Below are positions 1-8,867 of a DNA stretch of 64,000 nt, piece by piece (within the stretch, counting starts at the first letter, position 1; each line of letters begins with the position of its first letter). The DNA is from Actinoplanes philippinensis (lineage in GTDB: Bacteria; Actinomycetota; Actinomycetes; Mycobacteriales; Micromonosporaceae), in the NCBI RefSeq assembly GCF_900113015.1, contig NZ_FONV01000024.1, positions 1-64,000 of the forward strand, written 5' to 3'. The notes beneath the pieces are model-generated. The model did not search any database. It saw only the letters and a list, made by a program, of their open reading frames with translations, and was not told the DNA's origin. Made by a program: the position numbers and the translations under genes.

Positions 1-555
1 GTGTTCGCCGGCATCTACTTCTGGTTCCCGAAGATGTTCGGCCGGATGCTCGACGAGCGCCTCGCGAAGATCCACTTCTGGCTCACGATGATCGGTTTCC
101 ACGGCACGTTCCTGGTGCAGCACTGGCTCGGCACCAAGGGCATGCCCCGGCGGTACGTCGATTACCTGGAGAGCGACGGCTTCACGTTCCTGAACACGTT
201 CTCCACGATCGGCGCGTTCATCCTGGGCATCGCCACCCTGCCGTTCGTCTACAACGTGTGGAAGTCCTACAAGATGGGCCGCGTCGTCACCACCGACGAC
301 CCGTGGGGCCACGGCAACTCGCTGGAGTGGGCGACCTCCAGCCCGCCGCCGCTGCGCAACTTCGACCGGATGCCGCGGATCCGCTCCGAGCGCCCGGCTT
401 TCGATCAGAAGTTCCCGCATCTGGCCGCCGGCGAGCAGTCGCTGGCCGGCCCGCCCGAGGGTGGCGCGCGGCCGCTGACCACGGAGTCCGACGGCGGCGC
501 CACCTACCCCGAGGACATCGCGTCGGATCGGGATCGGAAGAAGAAGCGGAAATAA
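1..555 (+). CDS. ctaD: Cytochrome c oxidase subunit I, C-terminal part (5' end outside the window)
   Basis: This is the last 184 codons of the haem-copper oxidase catalytic subunit of the aa3-type terminal oxidase in the cytoplasmic membrane. The first codon in the window (GTG) is internal, not a start. Visible are the last membrane helices (around residues 23-45 with IHFWLTMIGFHGTFLVQHWL, and around 60-88) and the cytoplasmic tail with the family signature PWGHGNSLEWATSSPPP followed by RNFDRMP. The catalytic haem and CuB ligands lie upstream of the window. The tail ends in a lysine/arginine-rich KKKRK. A strong hairpin follows 10 bases after the TAA stop, so the transcript probably ends here. 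Identification is firm from the conserved C-terminal block. Confidence 0.95.
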   Translation: MFAGIYFWFPKMFGRMLDERLAKIHFWLTMIGFHGTFLVQHWLGTKGMPRRYVDYLESDGFTFLNTFSTIGAFILGIATLPFVYNVWKSYKMGRVVTTDDPWGHGNSLEWATSSPPPLRNFDRMPRIRSERPAFDQKFPHLAAGEQSLAGPPEGGARPLTTESDGGATYPEDIASDRDRKKKRK

Positions 556-564
556 TCCTCACGG

Positions 565-588
565 AAGGCCGGGCGATCGCCCGGCCTT
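565..588 (+). terminator. Hairpin terminator after ctaD
   Basis: The sequence AAGGCCGGGCGATCGCCCGG and the following CCTT form a perfect 24-base palindrome that can fold into a strong GC stem ending in TTT. It lies just after the ctaD stop, so it is read as an intrinsic terminator. Confidence 0.75.
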
Positions 589-825
589 TCCAGGATCTCG
601 TGGTCCGCCCGTCGCAGGTTCCGGCGCCGGACGATTTCCGTGATCCGGTGGGGCTCGATCACACCGTCCGGCCGGAATTCACTCCGGCGAGCCGGTGCCC
701 GATCTTTCGGTCGTCAAGGACAGCTGGAACCATCACGGCATCGGTGAATACCTCGCCACGGTCGCGATTCGCCGGCCGATTCCTCAGATCCTCCAGCAGT
801 GAGCCGGGCAGGAGACGTGCGAGAG

Positions 826-1737
826 ATGCCAGAAATCAACTCCGTGACCAACCCACGGTCACCGTTCGAAAACCTCGGCGCCACGCCGGTACGCCCGTCG
901 GCCACTCCCGGGTCCGCCGGCACGGCCTCCGGCGAGCTGTCCCGATCGGTGCGGTTCCTGAGCGTGAAGGGGCGCAGCGGCCCGCTCCTGCCGCCGTTCG
1001 AGTCGATCATCGGCCGGGACGAGCGGGTCCGGATCGTCGACACCGACCTGTCCCCGTGGCGGATGATCTGCTCGCTACAGATGCGCGGGCCGAGCGGGTC
1101 CGGCGCGATCGGCACCGGCTGGCTGGTCGGCCCGCGGACCGTGCTGACCGCCGGCCACTGTGTCTTCAGCACCTCGTTCTTCGGCGGCTGGGCGGCCACG
1201 ATCGACGTCATCCCGGGCCGCAACGGGTCCGGACCGGCCGCCGAGTCGGAGCCGTTCGGCCGGGTCACCAGCACCAGCTTCTCCTCGGTGGACCGCTGGC
1301 AGAGCAACGAGGACGCGGACTACGACATCGGCTGCATCCACCTGGCCGAGCCGATCGGCGAGACGGTCGGCTGGTTCCCGATCGGGGTGCGCCCGGCCGA
1401 GCAACTGGAGGGTTTCCAGGTCAACATCTCCGGCTACCCGGGCGACCGGGGCAACGGGACCGCGCAGTTCCACGGCAACAACCGGATCGTGCAGGTCAGT
1501 GAGCGCCGGCTGTTCTACGAGGTGGACACGTTCGGCGGGCAGAGCGGCGCGCCGGTGTGGATCTACGAGAACGACGACACCACCCGGCCTCTGGCGGTGG
1601 GCGTGCACGCGTACGGCACCGGCGGCACCCCGGCCACGCTCGGCATCACCGCGAACTCCGCGCCGCGGATCACGCCGGACGTGCTCGCGCTGGTCACCGA
1701 GTGGGTCGCGCAGGACGGCGGATGGCCCAGCCCCTGA
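826..1737 (+). CDS. Trypsin/V8-like serine protease (S1 family, glutamyl endopeptidase type)
   Basis: A 303-residue chymotrypsin-fold protease. The catalytic triad is visible: His about 111 in TAGHC, Asp about 167 in DYDIG, and Ser about 240 in GGQSGAP. GTGWLVGPRTVLTAGHC and the SGYPGDRG segment resemble the V8/Glu-specific endopeptidases and their actinobacterial relatives. The ATG at 826 is preferred over the GTG at 799 because GGAG lies 11 bases upstream of it. The N-terminus (about 60 residues, Pro/Ser/Gly rich) has no clear signal peptide, so export by a non-classical route, a propeptide role, or a cytoplasmic role are all open. It stands alone, between the ctaD terminator and the sugar-uptake operon. 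Confidence 0.85.
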   Translation: MPEINSVTNPRSPFENLGATPVRPSATPGSAGTASGELSRSVRFLSVKGRSGPLLPPFESIIGRDERVRIVDTDLSPWRMICSLQMRGPSGSGAIGTGWLVGPRTVLTAGHCVFSTSFFGGWAATIDVIPGRNGSGPAAESEPFGRVTSTSFSSVDRWQSNEDADYDIGCIHLAEPIGETVGWFPIGVRPAEQLEGFQVNISGYPGDRGNGTAQFHGNNRIVQVSERRLFYEVDTFGGQSGAPVWIYENDDTTRPLAVGVHAYGTGGTPATLGITANSAPRITPDVLALVTEWVAQDGGWPSP

Positions 1738-1900
1738 CCTCGTACCCGGAACGGGGCGGCCGGGTCCTCGACGACGGACCACCGGCAGCCGTCCGGGCCG
1801 GTGGGGACGGCACTCTCCGCCGGACGGTGCAGCACCGCGGTCCGACCGGCGCCTCGGTGAGCGCCGTGGCCCGATGAGGGTCGGACGGGCCATCCGGATG

Positions 1901-1978
1901 TTAGCGATCACTTGGAACCTGTCAAGGTTTCCGCTAAGTTGCGGGCGGCCCGCCCTCACGCGTCATTATAAAGGTTCC
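1901..1978. promoter_or_regulatory. Operator-like repeats in the leader of the PL26/ABC operon
   Basis: The 391 bases 1738-2128 between the protease and the sugar operon contain no supported gene and are clearly more AT-rich than their surroundings from about 1900 on. TTAGCG (1901-1906) and CGCTAA (1932-1937) are inverted, and inside them GGAACCT (1914-1920) faces AGGTTTCC (1925-1932). A further AGGTTCC lies at 1972-1978, just after an ATTATAAA stretch. These look like binding sites of a sugar-responsive repressor. A GATAAT at 2052-2057 could be a -10 box, but no convincing -35 was found. Confidence 0.45.
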
Positions 1979-2128
1979 TATCTATGCCTAGAGGGCGTTG
2001 ACGTGCCATTGATCTGCATGCAAAGCTGCCGTCATTCAATCGAAGCAGTTCGATAATTCGATCTTAACCCTCGCAGCTCGGGGGCCTTTTCTCGCATGCA
2101 GATGAAACGTTACACGGGGAGGATTCCC

Positions 2129-3403
2129 ATGACGGTCAGCAGGCGCACCCTCCTGCGCACCGGCCTCGCCCTGGCCGGCGCCGGGCTCACCACGACCGCG
2201 TGCAGCAGCGACTCGGGCAGCGGCGGCAAGACCACGCTGCGGTTCGCCTGGTGGGGCAGCGAGGAGCGGGCCAAACTCACCCAGCAGGTCGTCGACCTGT
2301 TCGTCGGCAAGAACCCGGGCGTCGAGGTGAAGACCACCTACGCCGCCTACGACCCGTACTTCCAGAAGCTCGCCACCGAGATGAGCGGCGGCAACGCCCC
2401 CGACGTGCTCCAGATGGGCGACCGCTACCTGCGTGAGTACGCCGAACGCAACACCCTGCTCGACCTCACCCCGCACCTCGGCACCCAGGTGCAGACCGCC
2501 GACCTGGAGAAGAAGCTGTTCCCGGCCGGCAACATCGGCGACAAGACGTACGGCCTGCCGATGGGCCAGACCACCCACGTGCTGCAGTACGACGCCAAGC
2601 GGTGGGAGGAGGCCGGGGCGAAGCTGCCCGCCGACGGCTGGACCTGGGACGACCTGCGCGAGTCGGCGGCCGCCGTGTCCGCGAAGCTGGGGCCGAAGGT
2701 GAGCGGCCTGAGCGACCCGTTCGGCATCGAGGACTGGTTCGGCGACTGGCTGCGCCAGCAGGGCAGAGACCTCTACACCGCGGACGGCAAGCTCGGCTAC
2801 ACCGAGGCCGAGGTGATCGCGTGGTGGAAGCTGGGCGTGCGGTTCCGGGAGGCGAAGGCGATCACCCCGCCGGAGATCACCGCGAACACCACGCTCACCC
2901 CGTTCCCGCGCAAGGAGTCGACGGCCGAGTTCTGCCCGGACAGCACGGTCGGCATGACCTCCTGGGAGACGTACGGCAGCCCGTTCGCGCTCACCCCGTT
3001 CCCCACCGCGGGCACCGGGATCGGCCAGTTCACCCAGCCGCCGATGATGCTCAGCGTCGCTCAGCGCACGAAGAACAAGGACGTCGCGCTCAGGTTCGCC
3101 GACTTCTTCATCAACGACCCGGAGGCCGGCGCCATCCTCGGCATGGCCCGTGGGCTCCCGCCCAACCTCAAGATCCGGGAGACCCTGGCGGCGAAGCTGA
3201 CCGACGAGTGGAAGATGGTCGCCGACTACGAGGCCAAGGTATCGCCGCAGCTGCTGCCCGCCCCGCCCCCGCCGCCCAAGGGCGCCGGCGTGGTGAAGAC
3301 CCAGTTCCAGCGGATCTACGACGACGTGATGCACGGCAAGGCCACCCCGGAGGCGGCCGCGCCGCGCCTGATGAGCGAGATCCAGCAGGCCCTCGGCGCA
3401 TGA
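2129..3403 (+). CDS. Extracellular sugar-binding lipoprotein of an ABC importer
   Basis: A 424-residue family 1 solute-binding protein. The N-terminus carries a twin-arginine-like SRRTLLRTG, a hydrophobic stretch, and TTAC as a probable lipobox, so the mature protein would be lipid-anchored outside the membrane. The mature start (TLRFAWWGSEER) is typical of carbohydrate-binding proteins. The ATG at 2129 is chosen because GGGGAGG lies six bases upstream; an earlier ATG at 2096 lacks such a site. It overlaps the next permease by four bases (ATGA) and heads an operon with two permeases and a rhamnogalacturonan lyase. Its ligand is therefore likely a pectin-derived oligosaccharide; this is inferred from context only. 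Confidence 0.88.
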   Translation: MTVSRRTLLRTGLALAGAGLTTTACSSDSGSGGKTTLRFAWWGSEERAKLTQQVVDLFVGKNPGVEVKTTYAAYDPYFQKLATEMSGGNAPDVLQMGDRYLREYAERNTLLDLTPHLGTQVQTADLEKKLFPAGNIGDKTYGLPMGQTTHVLQYDAKRWEEAGAKLPADGWTWDDLRESAAAVSAKLGPKVSGLSDPFGIEDWFGDWLRQQGRDLYTADGKLGYTEAEVIAWWKLGVRFREAKAITPPEITANTTLTPFPRKESTAEFCPDSTVGMTSWETYGSPFALTPFPTAGTGIGQFTQPPMMLSVAQRTKNKDVALRFADFFINDPEAGAILGMARGLPPNLKIRETLAAKLTDEWKMVADYEAKVSPQLLPAPPPPPKGAGVVKTQFQRIYDDVMHGKATPEAAAPRLMSEIQQALGA

Positions 3404-4296
3404 CCACCGTGCTCGATCGGCCACGTTCTGCGGCTGCGGCGCCACCTGCGAAAAGAAGGAGGTACGGCGAACGCCCGTCGATCGCCTATCTCTTCCTCAC
3501 CCCGTGGGTCGCCGGGGCGCTGCTGCTCACCCTCGGCCCGATGCTGTGGCTGCTGTACCTGTCGTTCACCGAGTACGACCTGTTCACCGCCCCACGCTGG
3601 GTGGGGCTGGACAACTACGTACGGATGCTCACGGTCGACCCGCACTTCTGGAACGCGGTCCGGGCCACCTCCAAGTTCGTGCTGATCTCGGTGCCCGTAC
3701 AACTGGCGGCCGCCCTCGGTGTCGCCCTGCTGATCCACCGCAGGAGCCGGGCGCAGGGCTTCTACCGGTCGGCGTTCTACGCGCCGTCGCTGCTCGGCGC
3801 GAGCGTCAGCGTGGCCCTGGTCTGGCGGGTCATCTTCCACGACTGGATCGGCGACCCGGACCGGGCGCTGCTGGCGCTGGTGCTGCTCGCGGTGTGGCAG
3901 TTCGGCGCGCCGATGGTGATCTTCCTGGCCGGGCTGCAGCAGATCCCGCAGGAGTACTACGACGCGGCGGCGGTCGACGGGGCCGGGCCGTGGAGGTCGT
4001 TTCTGAGGATCACCGTCCCGATGCTGTCGCCGGTCATCTTCTTCAACCTGGTGCTCGACACGATCCGGGCCTTCCAGGTCTTCACCGGCGCCTACGTGGT
4101 CAGCAACGGCACCGGTGGCCCGAGCGATTCCACCCTCTTCTACACCCTTTATCTGTACGAGAAGGGCTTCGTCGAGTTCAAGATGGGCTACGCCTCCGCC
4201 ATGTCGTGGTTCCTGCTCGTGGTCATCGCCGTGATCACGGCGCTCCTGTTCCGTACCGCCAAGGGCTGGGTCTTCTACTCCGGGGACGAGTCGTGA
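3400..4296 (+). CDS. Sugar ABC transporter permease (MalF/LplB type), shortened loop
   Basis: A 298-residue inner-membrane permease with about six helices and the EAA-type loop QEYYDAAAVDGA that docks the ATPase. It overlaps the binding protein by four bases. Compared with the second permease of this type in the window (24791-25681), the segment between VWRVIF and the next helix is about 19 residues shorter: the usual loop containing a G-x-x-N motif is reduced to HDWIGDPDRALL. The reading frame is intact on both sides. No ATPase gene is nearby; actinomycetes commonly share one MsiK-type ATPase among sugar importers, so that is the expected partner. Confidence 0.88.
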   Translation: MTTVLDRPRSAAAAPPAKRRRYGERPSIAYLFLTPWVAGALLLTLGPMLWLLYLSFTEYDLFTAPRWVGLDNYVRMLTVDPHFWNAVRATSKFVLISVPVQLAAALGVALLIHRRSRAQGFYRSAFYAPSLLGASVSVALVWRVIFHDWIGDPDRALLALVLLAVWQFGAPMVIFLAGLQQIPQEYYDAAAVDGAGPWRSFLRITVPMLSPVIFFNLVLDTIRAFQVFTGAYVVSNGTGGPSDSTLFYTLYLYEKGFVEFKMGYASAMSWFLLVVIAVITALLFRTAKGWVFYSGDES

Positions 4297-5129
4297 CCGG
4301 GCGGCTGCGGGTGACCGGCCGGCACGCCGTCGTGATCCTGCTGCTGATCCCGCTGCTCTACCCGATCGCCTGGCTGTTCCTGGCGTCGTTCAAGTCGGGT
4401 TCGGAGATCGTGCAGAGCCTCGCGCTGCTGCCCCGCGAATACCTCCTGGACAACTACGTCGCGCTCGGTGACGACCTGGCCGGGGTGCCGGCGTGGACGT
4501 TCTTCGTCAACTCGACGATCGTGGCCGGGGCGTGCGCGCTGGCGAACATCGCGAGCTGCTCGCTGGCCGCCTACGCCTTCGCGCGGCTGCGGTTCCGGAT
4601 GCGCGGGCCGCTGTTCGCCTTCACGCTGGCCACCATCATGCTGCCGGTGCACATCATCACCATCCCGCAGTACTCGCTGTTCACCAAGCTCGGGATGGTC
4701 GACACGTTCTGGCCGCTGATCCTGCCGAAACTGCTGGCCACCGACGCGTTCTTCATCTTCCTGATGGTCCAGTTCATGCGGACCATCCCGCGGGAGCTGG
4801 ACGAGGCGGCCCGGCTCGACGGGTGCGGCTCGATCCGGATCTTCGCCTCGATCGTGCTGCCGCTGGTCCGGCCGGCCCTGGTCACCACCGCGATCTTCAC
4901 GTTCATCTGGACCTGGAACGACTTCTTCACCCAGCTCATCTACCTGTCGTCGCCGGAACGCCTGACGCTCCCCCTCGCGCTGCGCCTGTTCATCGACACC
5001 ACCGACTACAACGCGTTCGGGCCGATGCTGGCGCTGTCGGCGCTGGCCATCGTGCCGATCCTGCTGTTCTTCGCCGCGTTCCAGCGGCTGCTGGTCGAAG
5101 GTTTCGCCACCTCCGGACTCAAAGGTTGA
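4293..5129 (+). CDS. Sugar ABC transporter permease (MalG type)
   Basis: A 278-residue permease with about six membrane segments and the EAA motif ELDEAARLDGCG before the C-terminal helices; it ends in the usual GFATSGLKG. The GTG at 4293 overlaps the stop of the preceding permease (GTGA), which indicates translational coupling. It forms the channel with the product of 3400-4296 and takes sugar from the binding protein at 2129-3403. The family assignment is firm; the substrate is inferred from the adjacent lyase. Confidence 0.9.
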   Translation: MTGRLRVTGRHAVVILLLIPLLYPIAWLFLASFKSGSEIVQSLALLPREYLLDNYVALGDDLAGVPAWTFFVNSTIVAGACALANIASCSLAAYAFARLRFRMRGPLFAFTLATIMLPVHIITIPQYSLFTKLGMVDTFWPLILPKLLATDAFFIFLMVQFMRTIPRELDEAARLDGCGSIRIFASIVLPLVRPALVTTAIFTFIWTWNDFFTQLIYLSSPERLTLPLALRLFIDTTDYNAFGPMLALSALAIVPILLFFAAFQRLLVEGFATSGLKG

Positions 5130-5134
5130 TCCCC

Positions 5135-7843
5135 ATGCAGGAGTTCTCCCGCCGCAATTTCGTCCGCGGCGTCGCCGCCACTCCCCTGCTGGCCGCGGTC
5201 CCCGGCTCCCCCGCCGTGGCCGCGCCGGCGCCGTTGAGGAAGGCGTCCTATCCGGCGCCGGACACCGTGGCGCTGACATGGCTCGAGGACACGCCCGGCG
5301 CCAACGTCGGCAGCACCTGGGGTGTGCCGTGGCCGCAGGGCGCTGTCCCGGCCGACTCGCCGTTCGCGCTGACCAGCGCCGAGGGCGCCGCCGTGCCGGT
5401 GCAGAGCTGGCCGATCGGCTACTGGCCGGACGGGTCGCTCAAGTGGAGCGCGCACGCGCTGCCCGCGAACGCGCCGCTGTCCGCGTCGTACACGCTCTCC
5501 CGGTCGGCCGGCGCGCCGATCGCCACTGCCGTCACCGTCGCCGAGAAACACGACACGATCACCGTCGGCACCGGCGTGATCGACGTGGTGATCGGCCGCC
5601 GCGGGTCGTCGCTGATCAAATCGATCACCCGGGGCGGCGTTCGCGTGGCGCAGAACCTGGAGCTGGTGAGCCTGCGGCAGACCACGGCCGACGACGAGGA
5701 CGAGCGCCGTACGTCACGGGAGCGCCTGGTCGGCAACATCCGGCGGGTCACCGTCGAGCAGCGCGGGCCGGTCCGGGCGGTCGTCCGGATCGAGGGCGAC
5801 CATCGGCGGCGCGGGCGGTCGTGGCTGCCCTTCATCGTGCGGCTCTACCTGTACGCGGGCGCGCAGCACGTGCGGATGGTGCACACGTTCCTGTTCGACT
5901 CCGACGGGCAGAGGGAGTTCGTGGCCGGGCTCGGCGTGCGGGTCGGGGTGCCGATGCGCGACGAGACCTACGACCGGCACATCCGGATCTCCGGCGACGG
6001 CGACGGGCTGCTGCGCGAGGCGGTCAAAGGCATCACCGGCCTGCGGCGGGACCCCGGAGCGGCGGTACGCACCGCGCAGCTCGCCGGCCAGAAGCTGCCC
6101 GACCCGGCCACCTGGGACCAGCGGGTCACCACCCGGCTGCCGCTCATCCCGACCTGGGGTGACTACACGCTCGCGCAGCTCAGCTCCCAGGGGTACACGA
6201 TCCGCAAGCGCACCAAGGCCGGGCACGGGTGGATCGATGTGGACTCGGGGCGGCGGGCCGGCGGGTTCGCCTACGTCGGCGGGGTCAGCGGCGGGCTCGG
6301 CCTCGGGATGCGCGACTTCTGGCAGCGGTATCCCGCCCAGCTCGACATCCGGGGCGCGGACACCGCCGAGGCCCGGGCCACCATCTGGATGTGGTCGCCC
6401 GAGGCGGGGCCGATGGACACCCGCTTCTACCACGACGGGCTCGGCCAGGACACCTATCCCGAGCAGCTCGAAGGACTCAACATCACCTACGAGGACTACG
6501 AGCCCGGATTCGGTACGCCGTACGGCATCGCGCGGACCACGGAGCTCAGCTTCTTCGCGCTCGGGGCGACTCCCTCTTCCGTGGAGACGGCTGCTCTGGC
6601 CCGTACGATCAAGAATCCACCGCAGATCGTCGCGCCGCCCGCCCACCTCGCCGCCGCCGGAGCGTTCGGGGGGTTGTTCGCCCCCGTCGACCGGTCCACG
6701 CCGGACCGCGCCAAGATCGAGGACCGGCTCGACTTCCTCTTCGACTACTACCGTGACCAGGTCGAATCCCGGCACTGGTACGGCTTCTGGAACTACGGCG
6801 ACGTGATGCACACGCCCGACGTGGACCGGCACGTGTGGCGTTACGACGTCGGCGGCTACGCGTGGGACAACTCCGAACTGTCGCCGGACCTGTGGCTGTG
6901 GTTCGCCTACCTGCGGTCCGGGCGGGCCGACATCTTCCGCTTCGCCGAGGCGATGACCCGGCACACCGGCGAGGTCGACGTCTACCACCTGGGCAGATGG
7001 GCCGGGCTCGGCACCCGCCACGGCGTGCAGCACTGGGCCGACAGCGCCAAGCAGCAGCGCATCAGCACCGCCGTCTACCGGCGCATCTTCTACTTCCTCA
7101 CCGCCGACGAGCGGGTCGGCGACCTGATGCACGAGCTCGTCGACTCCGACCGTACGTTCCTGGCCCTCGACCCGCTCCGCAAGATCCGCACCGAGCCGTA
7201 CACGCCCGACCCGCACGCCCTGTCGATCGGGCTCGGCACCGACTGGAGCGGGCTCGCCGCGGCCTGGCTGACCGAATGGGAACGCCGCGGCCCGAAAGCC
7301 GCGATCGCCGAGAAGAAGCTGCTCGCCACCATGCGGACCATCGGCCGGATGCCGAACGGCTTCGTCACCGGCAGCGGCCTCTACGACCTCGACACCGGCG
7401 AGTTCGCGGTCGCCGCGAAGACCGTCAGCGTGTCGCACCTGAGCGCCATGTTCGGCCAGGTGGAGATCTGCGCCGAGCTGATCGCCCTGATCGACATGCC
7501 GGCGTTCGAGGCGGCGTGGCTGCAGTACTGCCGCCTGTTCAACGCGACCCGCGCCGAACAGGCCGCCGAGACCGGCGCCGACTTCGGCAACCTGATCCTC
7601 AAACAGGGCCACTCCCGCCTGACCGCCTACGCCGCGTCCCGCCTGGGCGACGCCGCACTGGCGGCCCGCGCGTGGACGGAGTTCACCGGAACCGACGGCT
7701 ACACCGACGCCTCACCGTGGCGAACCGTCCCGCTGACCGGCCCGGAAGTCCTCAACCCGGTCGACGAGGCCTCCTGGGTGGACACCAACACGACCGCCCT
7801 CTACGGCCTGGCCGCCATCCAGAACCTGGCCCTGCTCCGCTGA
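5135..7843 (+). CDS. Tat-exported exo-rhamnogalacturonan lyase-like protein (PL26/PcRGLX family)
   Basis: A 902-residue protein starting with a twin-arginine signal (SRRNFVRG, hydrophobic core, cleavage near AVAAPAP), so it is exported folded. After about 60 residues it shows the YPAPDTVALTWLED and PDGSLKWSA blocks typical of the three-domain exo-rhamnogalacturonan lyase/YetA family (PL26). The family removes disaccharides from rhamnogalacturonan I by beta-elimination, leaving an unsaturated galacturonate end. It sits five bases after the permease gene, so it belongs to the same operon. The unsaturated product fits the GH88/Kdu genes at 20-23 kb. Catalytic residues could not be placed from memory; the family call rests on the conserved blocks, the length and the context. 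Confidence 0.75.
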   Translation: MQEFSRRNFVRGVAATPLLAAVPGSPAVAAPAPLRKASYPAPDTVALTWLEDTPGANVGSTWGVPWPQGAVPADSPFALTSAEGAAVPVQSWPIGYWPDGSLKWSAHALPANAPLSASYTLSRSAGAPIATAVTVAEKHDTITVGTGVIDVVIGRRGSSLIKSITRGGVRVAQNLELVSLRQTTADDEDERRTSRERLVGNIRRVTVEQRGPVRAVVRIEGDHRRRGRSWLPFIVRLYLYAGAQHVRMVHTFLFDSDGQREFVAGLGVRVGVPMRDETYDRHIRISGDGDGLLREAVKGITGLRRDPGAAVRTAQLAGQKLPDPATWDQRVTTRLPLIPTWGDYTLAQLSSQGYTIRKRTKAGHGWIDVDSGRRAGGFAYVGGVSGGLGLGMRDFWQRYPAQLDIRGADTAEARATIWMWSPEAGPMDTRFYHDGLGQDTYPEQLEGLNITYEDYEPGFGTPYGIARTTELSFFALGATPSSVETAALARTIKNPPQIVAPPAHLAAAGAFGGLFAPVDRSTPDRAKIEDRLDFLFDYYRDQVESRHWYGFWNYGDVMHTPDVDRHVWRYDVGGYAWDNSELSPDLWLWFAYLRSGRADIFRFAEAMTRHTGEVDVYHLGRWAGLGTRHGVQHWADSAKQQRISTAVYRRIFYFLTADERVGDLMHELVDSDRTFLALDPLRKIRTEPYTPDPHALSIGLGTDWSGLAAAWLTEWERRGPKAAIAEKKLLATMRTIGRMPNGFVTGSGLYDLDTGEFAVAAKTVSVSHLSAMFGQVEICAELIALIDMPAFEAAWLQYCRLFNATRAEQAAETGADFGNLILKQGHSRLTAYAASRLGDAALAARAWTEFTGTDGYTDASPWRTVPLTGPEVLNPVDEASWVDTNTTALYGLAAIQNLALLR

Positions 7844-7861
7844 CCCACCTTCGTGCCCGCT

Positions 7862-7895
7862 CCGGACGTCACGGCCGGCGAGTCATGACGTCCGG
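7862..7895. terminator. Bidirectional hairpin between convergent genes
   Basis: CCGGACGTCA (7862-7871) and TGACGTCCGG (7886-7895) form a perfect 10-base stem with a 14-base loop. It covers the last codons of the leftward CDF gene and lies just beyond the PL26 stop, so it can end transcription from both sides. Confidence 0.6.
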
Positions 7896-8867
7896 GGTCG
7901 GCGGCCGAGCGCCATCCGCGGTCTCGATCGCGGTCACCGGCGCCACCACCAGGTCGTGCACCCGCCAGTTGAAGGCGCGGGCGAACCGCTCCAGCTCCTC
8001 CACCCGCTCGGTCAGCCGGTCCGTGTCCGCCACCGGAACCACCAGCAGCTCACCCACGAACACGTGACCTTCCTCGCGCAGCCGCAGCCACGCGTCCGCC
8101 ACCCAGTCGTGGTCCAGCACGGCGGCCAGCAGCTCACGCGGCAACGGGTGCGGGCCGCTGCCGTCCACCAGCGACGGCGCCTCGTCCATCAGGTCGGCCA
8201 CGGCCGCGCGTGTCGTGCGTACCCCGTCGCGGACGATGTCGGCGCCGATGATCAGCGCCGCGACCGCGTCCGCCCACCACAGGCCCGCACCGATCCCCAG
8301 GATGCCCAGCACCGCGGCGCCGGCCGTCAGCCAGTCCGCCCGGTTCATCTCGGCGTCCGCGAACAACACCTTGTCGTGCAGCTCACGGGCGATCCGCTGC
8401 TTCACCCGGCCCAGCAGGATCGCCGGGACCATCGTGGCCAGCAGCACGACGATCATCAGCCAGCCCAGCCAGAACCGCTGCCCGAACAGCTCCACCAGCC
8501 CGATCGGCGGGCGCTCCTTCGCGATCAGGCGCATCACCGAGTCGTAGACGACATAGCCGCCGAGCGACAGCAGCGCCACCGAGCCCGCCAGGAACGCGAC
8601 ACTGACACTGCGGTGGTAGGCGTACGGGAAACGCTCCGTCGGCCGCCTGTTGCGGAACCGGGCCGCCACCAGGAACGCGGCCGGCGGCACCAGGCCCAGC
8701 ATGTCCTCGATCCAGGCCGCCTTCATCGCCTGCGACTGGCCCAGCGTGACCGCGAGCAGCAAAATCGCCACCAGGAAGAAGACGATCGTCCACCATTCCA
8801 GGCGTACGGCCCGCCGGTGCAGCTCCGCCTTGTCCGGGGGCAGCTCGAACCGGCCGTACACCCTCAC
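7869..8867 (-). CDS. Cation diffusion facilitator (CDF) family metal transporter
   Basis: A 332-residue membrane protein with about six helices followed by a cytoplasmic C-terminal domain (from about residue 215), the layout of CDF metal/proton antiporters that expel Zn, Mn, Fe or similar ions. RFPYAYHRS after the second helix and the NRADWLTAG...WWADAVAALIIGADI segment correspond to the family's helix 2-3 loop and helix 5-6 regions with acidic and polar metal ligands. It starts with GTG at 8867, overlapping the stop of the upstream binding-protein gene (GTGA). The metal cannot be told from sequence. Confidence 0.85.
   Translation of the reverse strand: MRVYGRFELPPDKAELHRRAVRLEWWTIVFFLVAILLLAVTLGQSQAMKAAWIEDMLGLVPPAAFLVAARFRNRRPTERFPYAYHRSVSVAFLAGSVALLSLGGYVVYDSVMRLIAKERPPIGLVELFGQRFWLGWLMIVVLLATMVPAILLGRVKQRIARELHDKVLFADAEMNRADWLTAGAAVLGILGIGAGLWWADAVAALIIGADIVRDGVRTTRAAVADLMDEAPSLVDGSGPHPLPRELLAAVLDHDWVADAWLRLREEGHVFVGELLVVPVADTDRLTERVEELERFARAFNWRVHDLVVAPVTAIETADGARPPTPDVMTRRP

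Noticed and set aside
258..1502. A 414-codon reading frame overlapping ctaD and the protease
   Set aside because: Its translation is Arg/Pro/Gly rich without motifs, and the two overlapping genes have clear family signatures; it is a high-GC shadow frame.
2036..3445. A long minus-strand frame opposite the sugar-binding protein
   Set aside because: Composition is that of an antisense shadow (Arg/Leu/Gly/Val), while the plus strand encodes a lipoprotein with ribosome site and lipobox.
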